A DNA stretch of 64,000 nucleotides, taken from the NCBI RefSeq assembly GCF_000738775.1, contig NZ_JPOC01000029.1, positions 62,001-126,000 of the forward strand. Reading direction: 5' to 3'. This document shows, piece after piece, positions 28,533 through 37,891 of the stretch; positions within the stretch are counted from its first letter, which is position 1; each line of letters starts with the position of its first letter. This stretch comes from Prescottella defluvii (GTDB taxonomy: Bacteria; Actinomycetota; Actinomycetes; Mycobacteriales; Mycobacteriaceae). The position numbers and the translations under genes were made by a program. The notes beneath the pieces are model-generated. The model worked only from the letters and a program-made list of their open reading frames with translations. It ran no database searches and was not told the DNA's origin.

Positions 28533-30173
28533 TCAGGAGATGCCGACAGCCGCGTTCACACGCCGCCCCGCATCCCACGTCTTGTAGCCGCCGTCGAGGT
28601 TGGCCGCGGGGCGGCCCAGCTGTCCGAGCAGGCGTGCCGCGGTGTGGCCGCGCTGGCCCACCTGGCAGTGCACGATCAGGTCACCGGCGGGCAGTTCGCC
28701 GACCCGGTCCCTGAGCTCGTCGAGCGGGACGTTGACGGCGCCGGGGATGGCGCCGGCCGCGAACTCGTCGGCGGTGCGGACGTCGACGAGCGACGCGCCA
28801 CCGGCGACCAGGGTATCGAGTTCGTGCCACTGGACGGTACGGGTGGAGTCGGTGCGCAGGTTGTCGGCGATGTAGCCGAGCATGTTCACCGGGTCCTTGG
28901 CCGAACCGAACTGTGGTGCGTAGGCCAGTTCCAGATCGGCCAGGTCCGACGCGGTCAGCCCACCGGCCATCGCGGTGGCGATGATGTCGATGCGCTTGTC
29001 CACGCCCTCGCCGCCCACGGCCTGGGCGCCGAGGATGGCGTCGGTCTCGGGATCGACGAGCAGCTTGATCGCCATCTGCTGCGCACCCGGGTAGTACCCG
29101 GCGTGCGACTGCGGATGGGTGTGAATCGCCTGGTAGGGACGACCCGCCGCGCGCAACCGCTTCTCGTTCCAGCCGGTCGCGGTGACGATCAGCCCGAACA
29201 CGCCGACGACTGCGGTGCCGGTGGACGACTTGGCGCGCACCGGGCGTCCGGCGATGACGTCGGCGACCAGCCGACCCTGCCGGTTGGCCGGGTTGGCGAG
29301 CGGAATCATCGCGACGCCGCCGCCGACCGCGTCCCGCTTCTCGACGGCGTCACCGACCGCGAAGATGTGCGGGACGGAGGTGCGCATCTGGTCGTCGACG
29401 ACGACGCCACCCCGCTCCCCCAGATCGGCACCGACCATCTTCGCCAGCGCGTTTTCGGGCCGGACGCCGATCGCCATGATGACGACGTCGGCCGGGACGG
29501 TGCGCCCGTCCGCCAGTTCGGCGGTGGCCCTGCCGATCGAGGTCAGCTGGGTGCCGAGCTCGAGCCGCACGCCGTTCTCGCGCATGCGGTCGGCGACCGG
29601 GGCCGCCATCTCGGGGTCGAGCGGGGCGAGGACCTGGTCGGCCAGTTCGACGACGGTGACGTCGAGATTGCGGTGACGCAGGTTCTCGGCCAGTTCGACG
29701 CCGATGAAGCCGGCGCCGACGATGACGGCGCTGCGGGCAGACGACATCTGCGACACGAGCCGGTCGACGTCCTCGACGTCACGCAGGATCAGGGCACGCT
29801 CGACGCCGGGCAGCGGCGGCACGATGGGGCTCGCGCCGGTGCTCAGGACCAGTTCGTCGTAGCTTTCGACGTAGGTGTCGCCGGACTCGAGGTTGCGCAC
29901 GGTCACGGTGCGGGCGTCGGCGTCGATCGCGGCGACCTCGCTGCGGACGCGGACGTCGAGCCGGAACCGGGCGCCGAGGCTCTCCGGCGTCTGCAGCAGC
30001 AGTTCGTCGCGGTCCTCGATGACACCACCGGCGTAGTAGGGCAGACCGCAGTTCGCGAACGAGACGTGCGCGCCGCGCTCGAACACGATGATCTCCGCGG
30101 ACTCGTCCAGACGACGCATGCGGGTGGCCGCGGACATTCCTCCGGCGACGCCTCCGACGATGACAACCTTCAC
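28533..30173 (-). CDS. CoA-disulfide/NAD(P)H polysulfide reductase fused to rhodanese
   Basis: A 546-residue flavoprotein of the CoADR-RHD type. An N-terminal FAD fold (VVIVGGVAGGMSAATRMRR) is followed by SFANCGLPYY, whose Cys42 is the single redox Cys of CoA-disulfide reductases. Then come the NAD(P) fold AVIVGAGFIGVELAENL, the ATG-like GDAVE FAD motif and a dimerisation domain. The last ~90 residues are a rhodanese with Cys503 in VHCQVGQRG. Such enzymes reduce CoA-persulfide or polysulfide to sulfide. GTG start at 30173 with GAGGAGG six bases upstream. Divergent in function from respiratory Npsr only by context. Confidence 0.93.
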   Translation of the reverse strand: MKVVIVGGVAGGMSAATRMRRLDESAEIIVFERGAHVSFANCGLPYYAGGVIEDRDELLLQTPESLGARFRLDVRVRSEVAAIDADARTVTVRNLESGDTYVESYDELVLSTGASPIVPPLPGVERALILRDVEDVDRLVSQMSSARSAVIVGAGFIGVELAENLRHRNLDVTVVELADQVLAPLDPEMAAPVADRMRENGVRLELGTQLTSIGRATAELADGRTVPADVVIMAIGVRPENALAKMVGADLGERGGVVVDDQMRTSVPHIFAVGDAVEKRDAVGGGVAMIPLANPANRQGRLVADVIAGRPVRAKSSTGTAVVGVFGLIVTATGWNEKRLRAAGRPYQAIHTHPQSHAGYYPGAQQMAIKLLVDPETDAILGAQAVGGEGVDKRIDIIATAMAGGLTASDLADLELAYAPQFGSAKDPVNMLGYIADNLRTDSTRTVQWHELDTLVAGGASLVDVRTADEFAAGAIPGAVNVPLDELRDRVGELPAGDLIVHCQVGQRGHTAARLLGQLGRPAANLDGGYKTWDAGRRVNAAVGIS

Positions 30174-30202
30174 GATCTACCTCCTCGATGTTGCGGTCGA
30201 CT

Positions 30203-30218
30203 ATACCCCAGGGGGTAT
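30203..30218 (-). promoter_or_regulatory. CsoR/CstR-type operator of the reductase-rhodanese operon
   Basis: ATACCCC-AG-GGGGTAT, perfect 7-bp arms with a two-base centre. Read leftward the right end of the site is GGGGTATAGT, so it covers a TATAGT -10 hexamer 30 bp before the GTG start. The same pattern precedes the CsoR-family gene and copB. Confidence 0.75.
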
Positions 30219-30248
30219 CCAGGACGACGGCCTCAGCTGTGAGTCTGC

Positions 30249-33200
30249 TCACCGGAAATCCCGCGACCTACTCGACATCCGCAGGTCCATGAGCTGGAGA
30301 TGATCCGCGACCACGGTCACCGCACCCTCCGCGTTCTGCACCCGCCCACGCACCAGCAGCGCCGGGGCGCCGGTCGCGAGCCTGCGGTACCTCGCCCACA
30401 GTCCAACCGAGCACACGACGTTGACCATTCCGGTCTCGTCCTCGAGGTTGACGAAGGTCACCCCGGCCGCGGTCGCGGGTCGCTGCCGGTGCGTCACCGC
30501 TCCCCCGACCAGCACCCGGTCCCCGTCCGGCACGTCCAGCAGTCGCGACGCCGGGAGCACCCCCAGTGCGTCGAGTTGCGGACGCAGGAACTCGGTCGGG
30601 TAGCTGTCCGGGGAGACCCCGGTGGCCCAGACGTCGGCGGCGGCGAGTTCGAGGTCGCTCATGCCGGGCAGCGCGGGTGCCCGGGTGGACGCCCCGGTCC
30701 CCGGCAGTCGGTCCGGGCGCTCCCCCGCCGCGGCGCCGGCCGCCCACAACGCCTCCCGCCGGGACAGGCCGAAGCAGCCGAGGGCACCGGCGGTCGCGAG
30801 GGACTCGACCTGCGCGGTGGTCAGTTCGATCCGACCGGTCAGGTCCAGGATCGAGAGGTACGGCCCGTCCTCCTCCCGGGCCGCGACGATGCGTTCCGCG
30901 AGCGGGGTGCCGATGCCGCGTACCTCCCCCAACCCCAACCGGACCTCGGTGCCGCCCGCCTCGAGGGTGGCGTGCGCGAGGCTCGCGTTGACGTCGGCCC
31001 CGTGCACCCGCACCCCGTGCCGGCGGGCGTCGGCGACGAGGGACTGCGGCGAGTAGAACCCCATCGGCTGCGCTCGCAGCAGTCCCGCGCAGAAGGCCGC
31101 CGGATGGTGCAGCTTGAACCACGACGAGTAGAAGACCAGCGACGCGAAACTCTGCGAATGGCTTTCGGGGAAACCGAAATTCGCGAACGCGTACAGCTTC
31201 TCGTAGATCCGGTCGGCCACGTCGCCGGTGATGCCGTGCAGCTCCCGCATGCCGTCGTAGAGCCGTCCACGCAGGCGTTCCATCTTCTCCGGCGAGCGTT
31301 TGGAGCCCATCGCGCGCCGCAACTGGTCGGCCTCGGCGGCACTGAATCCGGCCACGTCGACGGCCATCTGCATCAGTTGCTCCTGGAACAGCGGCACCCC
31401 CAGCGTGCGCTTCAACGCCTTCTCCAGGCAGGGGTGGTCGTAGACGACGGGTTCGCGGCCATTGCGGCGCCGGATGTAGGGGTGCACCGAGCCGCCCTGG
31501 ATCGGTCCGGGCCGGATGAGCGCCACCTCGACGACGAGGTCGTAGAAGTTGCGGGGCTTCAGCCGCGGCAGCGTCGCCATCTGGGCGCGCGACTCCACCT
31601 GGAACACCCCCACCGAGTCGGCCCGCTGCAGCATCTCGTAGACCGCCTGCTCGGACAGGTCCAGTTGCGCCAGGTCCACCTCGAGTCCCTCGTGTTCGGC
31701 GACCAGGTCGATCATGTAGTGCAGCGCCGACAGCATGCCGAGGCCCAGTAGGTCGAACTTCACCAATCCCACTGCGGCGCAGTCATCCTTGTCCCACTGC
31801 AGGACGCTGCGGTTCTCCATGCGCGCCCACTCGACCGGGCACACGTCGGCGATGGGACGGTCGCAGATCACCATGCCGCCGGAGTGGATGCCGAGGTGCC
31901 GGGGGAAGCCCTCGATCTGCGCGGCCAACTCCAGCACGGCAGGCGGGATGTCGGTCCCCGTTTCGTCGCCGACACCGCTCCACCGGCTGACCTGCTTACT
32001 CCACGCGTCCTGCTGCCCCTGCGAGAACCCGAGCGCCCGCGCCATGTCCCGCACCGACGACTTGCCGCGGTAGGTGATGACGTTGGCGACCTGCGCGGCG
32101 TACTCGCGGCCGTACTTGGCATAGACGTGCTGGATGGCCTCCTCGCGGCGGTCGGATTCGATGTCGACGTCGATGTCGGGCGGGCCGTCGCGTTCGGGTG
32201 AGAGGAACCGCTCGAACAGCAACTGGTTGCGGACCGGATCGACGTTGGTGATGCCGATCGCGTAGCAGACCGCCGAGTTGGCGGCCGATCCCCTTCCCTG
32301 ACAGAGGATGTCGTTGTCCTTGCAGAACGAGACGATGTCGTGGACCACCAGGAAGTAGCCCGGGAAGGTGAGGCGTTCGATGATCGCGAGTTCGTGTTCG
32401 ATCTGCGCGTACGCGGCCGGGTTCTGTGGCGGTGGCCCGTAGCGCCGGCGTGCGCCCCGCATGGTCAGTTCGCGCAGCCAGCTCGCCTCGGTGTGCCCGT
32501 CCGGCACGTCGAACGGCGGCAGTTTCGGTGCGATGAGCCGCAGGTCGAACGCGCACTCGAGCCCCAGTTCGGCGGCCCCCGCAACAGCCTGCGGACAGTG
32601 CGCGAACAGGCGTGCCATCTCGGCCCCGGACCGCAGGTGCGCCCCGCCGGTGGGCGCGAGCCAGCCCGCGGCCTCGTCCAGGCTCTGCCGCGCCCGCACC
32701 GCGGCCATCGCCATCGCGAGCCGGCGCCGGGACGGGCCCGCGAAGTGCGCGGCCGTGGAGGCGATCACGGGGAGCGACCGGCGCGCCGCGATGTCCGCGA
32801 GTTGCGCGTTGACCTCGTCGTCCTCGGGCAGACCGCGATGGGTCAGTTCGACGGTGACCCGGTCGACGCCGAACCGGTCGACGAGGTCGGCCAGCGCTGC
32901 CTCGGCCGCATCGGGGCCACCCGCCGCGAGAGCACTGCGCACGTGCCCCTTGCGGCAACCGGTGAGGATCTGCCAATGCCCACCGGCCGCCTCGGTGAGC
33001 GCGTCGTAGTCGTAGCGGAGTTTGCCCTTCTCCCCGCCGGCGAGGTGCGCGGCCGCGATCTGCCGGGACAGCCGCCGATACCCCTCCTGACCGCGGGCCA
33101 GCACCAGCAGGTGCGTGCCGTCGGGATCGGGGGTGCCGGTGCGCGGAGCGGCGTCGAGGGACAACTCGGCCCCGAACACCGTCCGCATGCCCAGTTCCTT

Positions 33201-33527
33201 GGCGGCCTCGGCGAACCGCACCACGCCGTACATTCCGTCGTGGTCGGTCAGCGCGATCGCATCGAGGCCGAGGCGCACCGCCTCCTCCACGAGTTCCTCG
33301 GGCGAACTGGCGCCGTCGAGGAAACTGAACGCGGAATGAGTGTGCAGTTCCGCATACGGGACGGTGGCGCCGACCGGCCGCGACGTCTCACCGCGATACT
33401 CGCCGCGTTTACGCGACCACGCCGGACTGTCGCCGCCGTCGCCGGGGAACTGCGCCTCGCGACGCGGACGCCCCGACAGCACCCGCTCCATCTCCGCCCA
33501 CGTCGGCGGACCATTGCCCCAACCCAT
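30249..33527 (-). CDS. dnaE2: Error-prone DNA polymerase DnaE2
   Basis: A 1092-residue C-family polymerase for translesion synthesis. An N-terminal PHP domain opens with YAELHTHSAFSFLDGASSPEELV; the polymerase core has GRGSAANSAVCYAIGIT and the catalytic acidic loop PPDIDVDIESDRREE. Helix-hairpin-helix and OB-fold regions follow. It works with ImuA' and ImuB, encoded 15 kb away at 46.6-48.9 kb. The start at 33527 gives the family opening MGWGNGPPTWAEMERVLSGRP; upstream codons are not conserved. A perfect LexA box lies 82 bp upstream, so DNA damage should induce it. Confidence 0.97.
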   Translation of the reverse strand: MGWGNGPPTWAEMERVLSGRPRREAQFPGDGGDSPAWSRKRGEYRGETSRPVGATVPYAELHTHSAFSFLDGASSPEELVEEAVRLGLDAIALTDHDGMYGVVRFAEAAKELGMRTVFGAELSLDAAPRTGTPDPDGTHLLVLARGQEGYRRLSRQIAAAHLAGGEKGKLRYDYDALTEAAGGHWQILTGCRKGHVRSALAAGGPDAAEAALADLVDRFGVDRVTVELTHRGLPEDDEVNAQLADIAARRSLPVIASTAAHFAGPSRRRLAMAMAAVRARQSLDEAAGWLAPTGGAHLRSGAEMARLFAHCPQAVAGAAELGLECAFDLRLIAPKLPPFDVPDGHTEASWLRELTMRGARRRYGPPPQNPAAYAQIEHELAIIERLTFPGYFLVVHDIVSFCKDNDILCQGRGSAANSAVCYAIGITNVDPVRNQLLFERFLSPERDGPPDIDVDIESDRREEAIQHVYAKYGREYAAQVANVITYRGKSSVRDMARALGFSQGQQDAWSKQVSRWSGVGDETGTDIPPAVLELAAQIEGFPRHLGIHSGGMVICDRPIADVCPVEWARMENRSVLQWDKDDCAAVGLVKFDLLGLGMLSALHYMIDLVAEHEGLEVDLAQLDLSEQAVYEMLQRADSVGVFQVESRAQMATLPRLKPRNFYDLVVEVALIRPGPIQGGSVHPYIRRRNGREPVVYDHPCLEKALKRTLGVPLFQEQLMQMAVDVAGFSAAEADQLRRAMGSKRSPEKMERLRGRLYDGMRELHGITGDVADRIYEKLYAFANFGFPESHSQSFASLVFYSSWFKLHHPAAFCAGLLRAQPMGFYSPQSLVADARRHGVRVHGADVNASLAHATLEAGGTEVRLGLGEVRGIGTPLAERIVAAREEDGPYLSILDLTGRIELTTAQVESLATAGALGCFGLSRREALWAAGAAAGERPDRLPGTGASTRAPALPGMSDLELAAADVWATGVSPDSYPTEFLRPQLDALGVLPASRLLDVPDGDRVLVGGAVTHRQRPATAAGVTFVNLEDETGMVNVVCSVGLWARYRRLATGAPALLVRGRVQNAEGAVTVVADHLQLMDLRMSSRSRDFR

Positions 33528-33608
33528 CCAGCTGCCACCTTCCCGCAGAACCCGGATCGGAGCATGGGCCTGCGTGCACGGGAAGACGCGGAGGGGAAGA
33601 CGCATCTT

Positions 33609-33624
33609 TCGAACTCATGTTCGA
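33609..33624 (-). promoter_or_regulatory. SOS (LexA) box of dnaE2
   Basis: TCGAACTCATGTTCGA is a perfect match to the actinobacterial LexA site TCGAAC-N4-GTTCGA. It lies 82 bp upstream of the dnaE2 start. Confidence 0.92.
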
Positions 33625-33648
33625 TGATGCCACGACTCGTCGGCGGGA

Positions 33649-34251
33649 TCAACGCCCCGCGATCCACCGCTCCCACTGCGGGCGCACCAGGTCGGCCAGG
33701 GCTCGGTACCCCTCCTTGTCGGGGTGGGCGCCGTCGCAGTCGTGGACCTGCCGCGTCCAGACCGCGTCATCCGACAACTCCGCGAACACCCCGACGTACG
33801 GCACCCCGGCACCGAGGCACACGTCGGCGAAGGCCCGGTCCAACCGTGCGGTCCGCTCGTTCTGCCCGACGTCCGCGATCGGCGGCGGTCCGACGACCAG
33901 CGTCCGCCACCCGACGCTGCCGCATTCCTTCAGTACCGCGGCCAGATTCTCCGCCGATCGATCCGGGCCGACCCGGACCGATCCGTGCTCGACGGTGGTG
34001 TCGTTGACGCCGAACGAGAACACCACGCGCCCGTCGCACCCGGACGGCAGCCGGGGCGTGCACTCTCCCAGCCAGCGGTCGCGGATCTCACTCGACGTCT
34101 GCCGGCGCACCCCGAGGTTGTAAGTCGTCAGCGCCACCTCCCGCGCCGTTCCCGCCGCGAGTCGGCCCGCCCATCCGAGGCACTCGGAGTCACCGACCCC
34201 CGCGACGAAGGAGTCGCCGACGAAACACACCCGCACATCATCCACGGTCAT
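33649..34251 (-). CDS. SGNH/GDSL-type hydrolase
   Basis: A 200-residue esterase-like enzyme. Block I VCFVGDSFVAGVGD carries the nucleophile Ser, block III FSFGVNDTT the Asn, and block V DGAHPDKEGY the catalytic Asp-x-x-His. No signal peptide is visible. The substrate is unknown; SGNH enzymes act on esters of lipids, sugars or thioesters. The ATG at 34251 gives a compact N-terminus directly before block I. The flavohemoglobin gene ends 7 bp upstream, so the two may be co-transcribed. Confidence 0.9.
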   Translation of the reverse strand: MTVDDVRVCFVGDSFVAGVGDSECLGWAGRLAAGTAREVALTTYNLGVRRQTSSEIRDRWLGECTPRLPSGCDGRVVFSFGVNDTTVEHGSVRVGPDRSAENLAAVLKECGSVGWRTLVVGPPPIADVGQNERTARLDRAFADVCLGAGVPYVGVFAELSDDAVWTRQVHDCDGAHPDKEGYRALADLVRPQWERWIAGR

Positions 34252-34258
34252 GATGATG

Positions 34259-35479
34259 TCAGTCGAACCCGAACCACGAGTCGGGGGCGAACACCTCGTA
34301 GTGGATCCTCTCCGGCGCAATACCTTTGACCACGGCGACCCGGCGGACCCGGCGCATGAATCGCGGCGATCCGCACAGGTACACCTCGGCGCCGCTGTCC
34401 CATTCGCGACCCTGCAGGAGCGGTACCGCCTCCTCCGGGTCGTCCACGTAGTAGGTTTCCAGCCACGAATAGCCCGGGTACGCCTCGAGAAGTTCGAGGA
34501 TCCGACTCCGATGAGCGAACGAGGCCTCGTCCGCGTCGACGTGCACCACGTAGACCGGGCGGGTGTCCCGCACTGCGATCATCTTCTGCAGGATCGCGAC
34601 GGTGAGCGCGGACCCGACGCTGGACGAGCCGATGACGACCGGATTGTCGTTCCGGATCGGGTACTCCGTCCCGGCCGGGACGGACACCACCAGCGGATAC
34701 CCGATCCCGGCCTCGCCGATCAGCTTGTTCGACACGAGGCCTCCCGGGACGGCCTCGACGGTGATCTCCCACGTGTCCGGCGCGTCCCCCAGCATCACGG
34801 TGTACTGACGGATCTGCCGAGTGCCGTCCCCGACGACCATCGCGATCGAAACATACTGTCCGGCAGCGTATTTCCCCATCGGAGTACCGGGACGTCCGGC
34901 CAGCGTGAACGTCCACACGCCCGGCGCGACCTCGCGACGGCCGATCACCGTGAGCACGTGCCACACGTGCCCTGCCGGAACCTCGGCCCGGCCGTACAGC
35001 GCCGACTCCTGCGCGATCAGCGAGTCGGCCATCAGCCAGTACACCTCGTCCCAGGCAGCCGCGACCTCGGAGGTCACGGCGTCACCGAGCACGTCCGCGA
35101 TGGCCCGGAACAGCGCCCGGTGCACCAGGTCGTAGTGCACGCGCGAGATACCGAGGGAGGCATGCTTGGCGGCGATCCGCGACATCACCAGGTCGACCGG
35201 CGGCGCGTCCTCGGTGACGAGCAGGGTGGCGAACGCCGCGATCGCACCGGCCAGAGCCTTCTGCTGCTCACCGTTCTCCTGATTCGACCTGTTGAACAGG
35301 TCGGACTCCAGCGCGGGCACCCCGTCGAACAGGTGACGGTAGAAGACCTCACTGATCTCACCGAGACGCGCACCCACGACCGGCAACGTCGCCTCGATGA
35401 TCGGACGCGAATCCGGCGACAGCAGAGACGAATTCGGCTCGGCAGCAGAGATGCCGACGGGGGCGGCTACGGTAGACAT
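34259..35479 (-). CDS. Flavohemoglobin-like nitric oxide dioxygenase, divergent
   Basis: A 406-residue globin plus ferredoxin-reductase fusion. The globin part has the B10 Tyr in EVFYRHLF, LFNRSNQENGEQQKAL and the proximal His in AAKHASLGI. The FAD part has AGQYVSIAM and RQYTVM, where the usual Ser is Thr. The NAD part deviates: the canonical GVGxTPM loop is SSVGSALTV, and CGP is CGSP. Flavohemoglobins oxidise NO to nitrate using NADH and O2. The weak NAD loop leaves either an altered cofactor preference or another role open. Upstream is a 272-bp divergent spacer. Confidence 0.9.
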   Translation of the reverse strand: MSTVAAPVGISAAEPNSSLLSPDSRPIIEATLPVVGARLGEISEVFYRHLFDGVPALESDLFNRSNQENGEQQKALAGAIAAFATLLVTEDAPPVDLVMSRIAAKHASLGISRVHYDLVHRALFRAIADVLGDAVTSEVAAAWDEVYWLMADSLIAQESALYGRAEVPAGHVWHVLTVIGRREVAPGVWTFTLAGRPGTPMGKYAAGQYVSIAMVVGDGTRQIRQYTVMLGDAPDTWEITVEAVPGGLVSNKLIGEAGIGYPLVVSVPAGTEYPIRNDNPVVIGSSSVGSALTVAILQKMIAVRDTRPVYVVHVDADEASFAHRSRILELLEAYPGYSWLETYYVDDPEEAVPLLQGREWDSGAEVYLCGSPRFMRRVRRVAVVKGIAPERIHYEVFAPDSWFGFD

Positions 35480-35727
35480 GGGGAAATCAGAGACCTTTCG
35501 GGACCGGCCGGTTACCGCGATACAGCATCACCGATCCCCGCACGTCAGGCAATTTGCACGATACGGGTCGTTTGCCCGGTTTCAGCGCCGGCGAGTCCGT
35601 CCGTTCATCGGCGTCTGTCATTGCGATCCGGCGGCGTAACCACATGTTCCTGCAGCGGTACGTGGTGGACGCCGTCGTCCGGTCCGGACCGAAGCAGGAA
35701 CCGTCCGAATTGCCCCTGGCACGCCTC

Positions 35728-35743
35728 CTTACTTCGGAGTAAG
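35728..35743 (+). promoter_or_regulatory. Palindrome overlapping the ribosome-binding site of the acyl reductase gene
   Basis: CTTACT-TCGG-AGTAAG has perfect 6-bp arms and ends 8 bp before the ATG. It includes the GGAG that serves as Shine-Dalgarno. It could be a TetR-type operator or an RNA hairpin hiding the ribosome-binding site. Confidence 0.5.
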
Positions 35744-35751
35744 TTCCGGGT

Positions 35752-37752
35752 ATGGCCACGTACATCGTCACGGGCGGCACCGGATTCCTGGGCAAGCACA
35801 CGATCGAACGACTGCTCGAGTGCGATCCCGACTCCGAGATCCACGTCCTGGTCCGCCCGGGGTCGGTGGCGAAGCTGGAACGAATGTCGAGCGTGTGGCC
35901 GGGCGGCGACCGGGTCCACGCACTGGTCGGGGATCTCACCGAGCCCGGACTAGGGCTCGACGCCCCCGCGCCGGACGCCGAGCACGTGCTGCATCTCGGC
36001 GCGATCTACGACCTCACCGCCGGGGACGAGCAGGCGTCGACCAACATCGACGGCACCCGCGCGGTAGTCGAACTGGCCGCCGGGATCGGCGCGACGCTCC
36101 ATCACGTCTCGTCGATCGCGGTGGCCGGCGATCACCGCGGACGCTTCACCGAGGACGACTTCGACCTGGGTCAGCGGTTCCCGACGCCCTACCATCGCAC
36201 CAAGTTCGAGGCCGAGAAACTGGTGCGGGCCACAGCGGTGCCGTGGCGCATCTACCGACCGGCGGCGGTGGTGGGCAGTTCGGTCACCGGCGAGATGGAC
36301 AAGATCGACGGCCCGTACTACTTCTTCCCGGCGCTCGCGACACTCGCGAAACTTCCGTCCGCTCTGCCCGTCGCGGTGCCGAGGCTCGGCTACACCAACA
36401 TCGTTCCGGTGGACTTCGTCGCGGCCGCGATCGTCGAACTGATGCTCCGCCCCGGCCTCGACGGCCACGCGTTCCACCTCGCCTCCCCCGAGTCGCAGCC
36501 GGTCCGGCAGATCTATGCCGCACTCGCCCGGGCCGCTCATGCGCCGACACCGGTGGCCGACCTGCCCGGCGGACTGGCCGCACCGCTGCTGCACCCGCCG
36601 GATCGGTTGCGGCCCGCCCGCGACCTGGCGCTGCGTTCCATGGGCGTCCCGCCGGTGATGCTCGACCATCTCACCCTGCCGACCCGGTTCACCACGGACC
36701 GGTCTCGGGAAGCACTGCGCGGCAGCGGGATCGCGGTCCCACCGTTCCCGTCGTACGCGGCGAAGCTGTGGTCGTACTGGCGCGAGCACCTCGACCCCGA
36801 CCGCGCCCGCCGGGACGATCCGGCCGGACCCCTCGTGAACCGTCACGTCGTCATCACCGGCGCCTCGTCCGGCATCGGACGGGCCGCCGCGATCGCCGCC
36901 GCCGCGAAAGGCGCGACCGTACTGCTCCTCGCGCGTCGTGCCGACGAACTGGACGCCGTGGTGTCACAGATCCGCGCAGCCGGCGGGTCCGCGTACGCCT
37001 ATCCGTGCGACATCACCGACACCGAAGCCGTCGACCGGACGGTCAAGTCGATCCTCACCGAACACGATCACGTGGACATGCTCGTCAACAACGCGGGGCG
37101 GTCCATCCGCCGAGGCCTGTACGGCTCCACCGACCGCCTGCACGACTTCGAGCGCACGATGGCCGTCAACTACTTCGGCGCCGTCCGGATGGTCCTTGCA
37201 CTGCTGCCACACATGCGCGAGCGACGCTTCGGTCACATCGTCGACATCAGCACCGCGGGCGTCCAGGCGCGGACTCCGCGCTTCGCGGCGTATGTCGCGA
37301 GCAAGGCCGCGCTGGACGCGTTCGCCGACGTGGCCGCGGCGGAGACGCTGTCGGACGGGATCACGTTCACCACCATCCACATGCCGCTCGTGGAAACCCC
37401 GATGATCGCACCGTCCGGTCGGTACAACGCCGGACGAGCGGTGAGCGCGGAGAAGGCCGCGGCGATGGTGGTCCGCGCCCTGATCGAACGCCCCAAGCGC
37501 ATCGACGTCCCGGTCGGAACGCTGGCCGAGTTCGGTGCCATCTTCGCCCCGCGGATGAAGGACCGCGCCTTATCTCGGATGTATCACGCCTTCCCGGACT
37601 CGCCGGCCGCCCGCGGCGAGACGGACCCCGTGCCGCGGCCCGAGACGGCTCCCGAGGCCCCGCAGACGGCGCCGCGACCGGGCGCCGCCGCCCTCGCAGC
37701 GGCCCGGATCGGCCGTCGAGTGACCCATCTGATTCCCGGCGTGCACTGGTGA
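35752..37752 (+). CDS. Two-domain fatty acyl-CoA/acyl reductase (AcrA1-like)
   Basis: A 666-residue fusion of two short-chain-dehydrogenase-type domains. The N-terminal one (residues 1-~340) begins YIVTGGTGFLGKHTIERLL and has YHRTKFEAEKLV, like thioester reductases. The second (~365-600) begins HVVITGASSGIGRAAAIAA, has LVNNAGRSI and the Tyr-x-x-x-Lys YVASKAALDAF, as in Acr1 of Acinetobacter. The architecture matches mycobacterial AcrA1 and Marinobacter fatty acyl-CoA reductases that make fatty alcohols for wax esters. The C-terminus is a Pro/Ala-rich tail. No wax synthase is nearby in this window. Confidence 0.88.
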   Translation: MATYIVTGGTGFLGKHTIERLLECDPDSEIHVLVRPGSVAKLERMSSVWPGGDRVHALVGDLTEPGLGLDAPAPDAEHVLHLGAIYDLTAGDEQASTNIDGTRAVVELAAGIGATLHHVSSIAVAGDHRGRFTEDDFDLGQRFPTPYHRTKFEAEKLVRATAVPWRIYRPAAVVGSSVTGEMDKIDGPYYFFPALATLAKLPSALPVAVPRLGYTNIVPVDFVAAAIVELMLRPGLDGHAFHLASPESQPVRQIYAALARAAHAPTPVADLPGGLAAPLLHPPDRLRPARDLALRSMGVPPVMLDHLTLPTRFTTDRSREALRGSGIAVPPFPSYAAKLWSYWREHLDPDRARRDDPAGPLVNRHVVITGASSGIGRAAAIAAAAKGATVLLLARRADELDAVVSQIRAAGGSAYAYPCDITDTEAVDRTVKSILTEHDHVDMLVNNAGRSIRRGLYGSTDRLHDFERTMAVNYFGAVRMVLALLPHMRERRFGHIVDISTAGVQARTPRFAAYVASKAALDAFADVAAAETLSDGITFTTIHMPLVETPMIAPSGRYNAGRAVSAEKAAAMVVRALIERPKRIDVPVGTLAEFGAIFAPRMKDRALSRMYHAFPDSPAARGETDPVPRPETAPEAPQTAPRPGAAALAAARIGRRVTHLIPGVHW

Positions 37753-37891
37753 CGCATATGCGCTGGTAAACCCCTATATCTCGCCCCAGAATTCGCACAG
37801 AATTTCGATTCCGAACGGCTCCACGAGTTCGCCAAACCATCTTTCGTTGTGCTAAGCAGGATAGGGGACCAACGAAAATAGGGAGAAGACT

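Noticed and set aside
35548-35576. A NO-responsive operator upstream of the flavohemoglobin gene
   Set aside because: GGCAA..TTGCC and ACGA..TCGT pairs are present but not concentric, and match no NsrR or DNR site I know.
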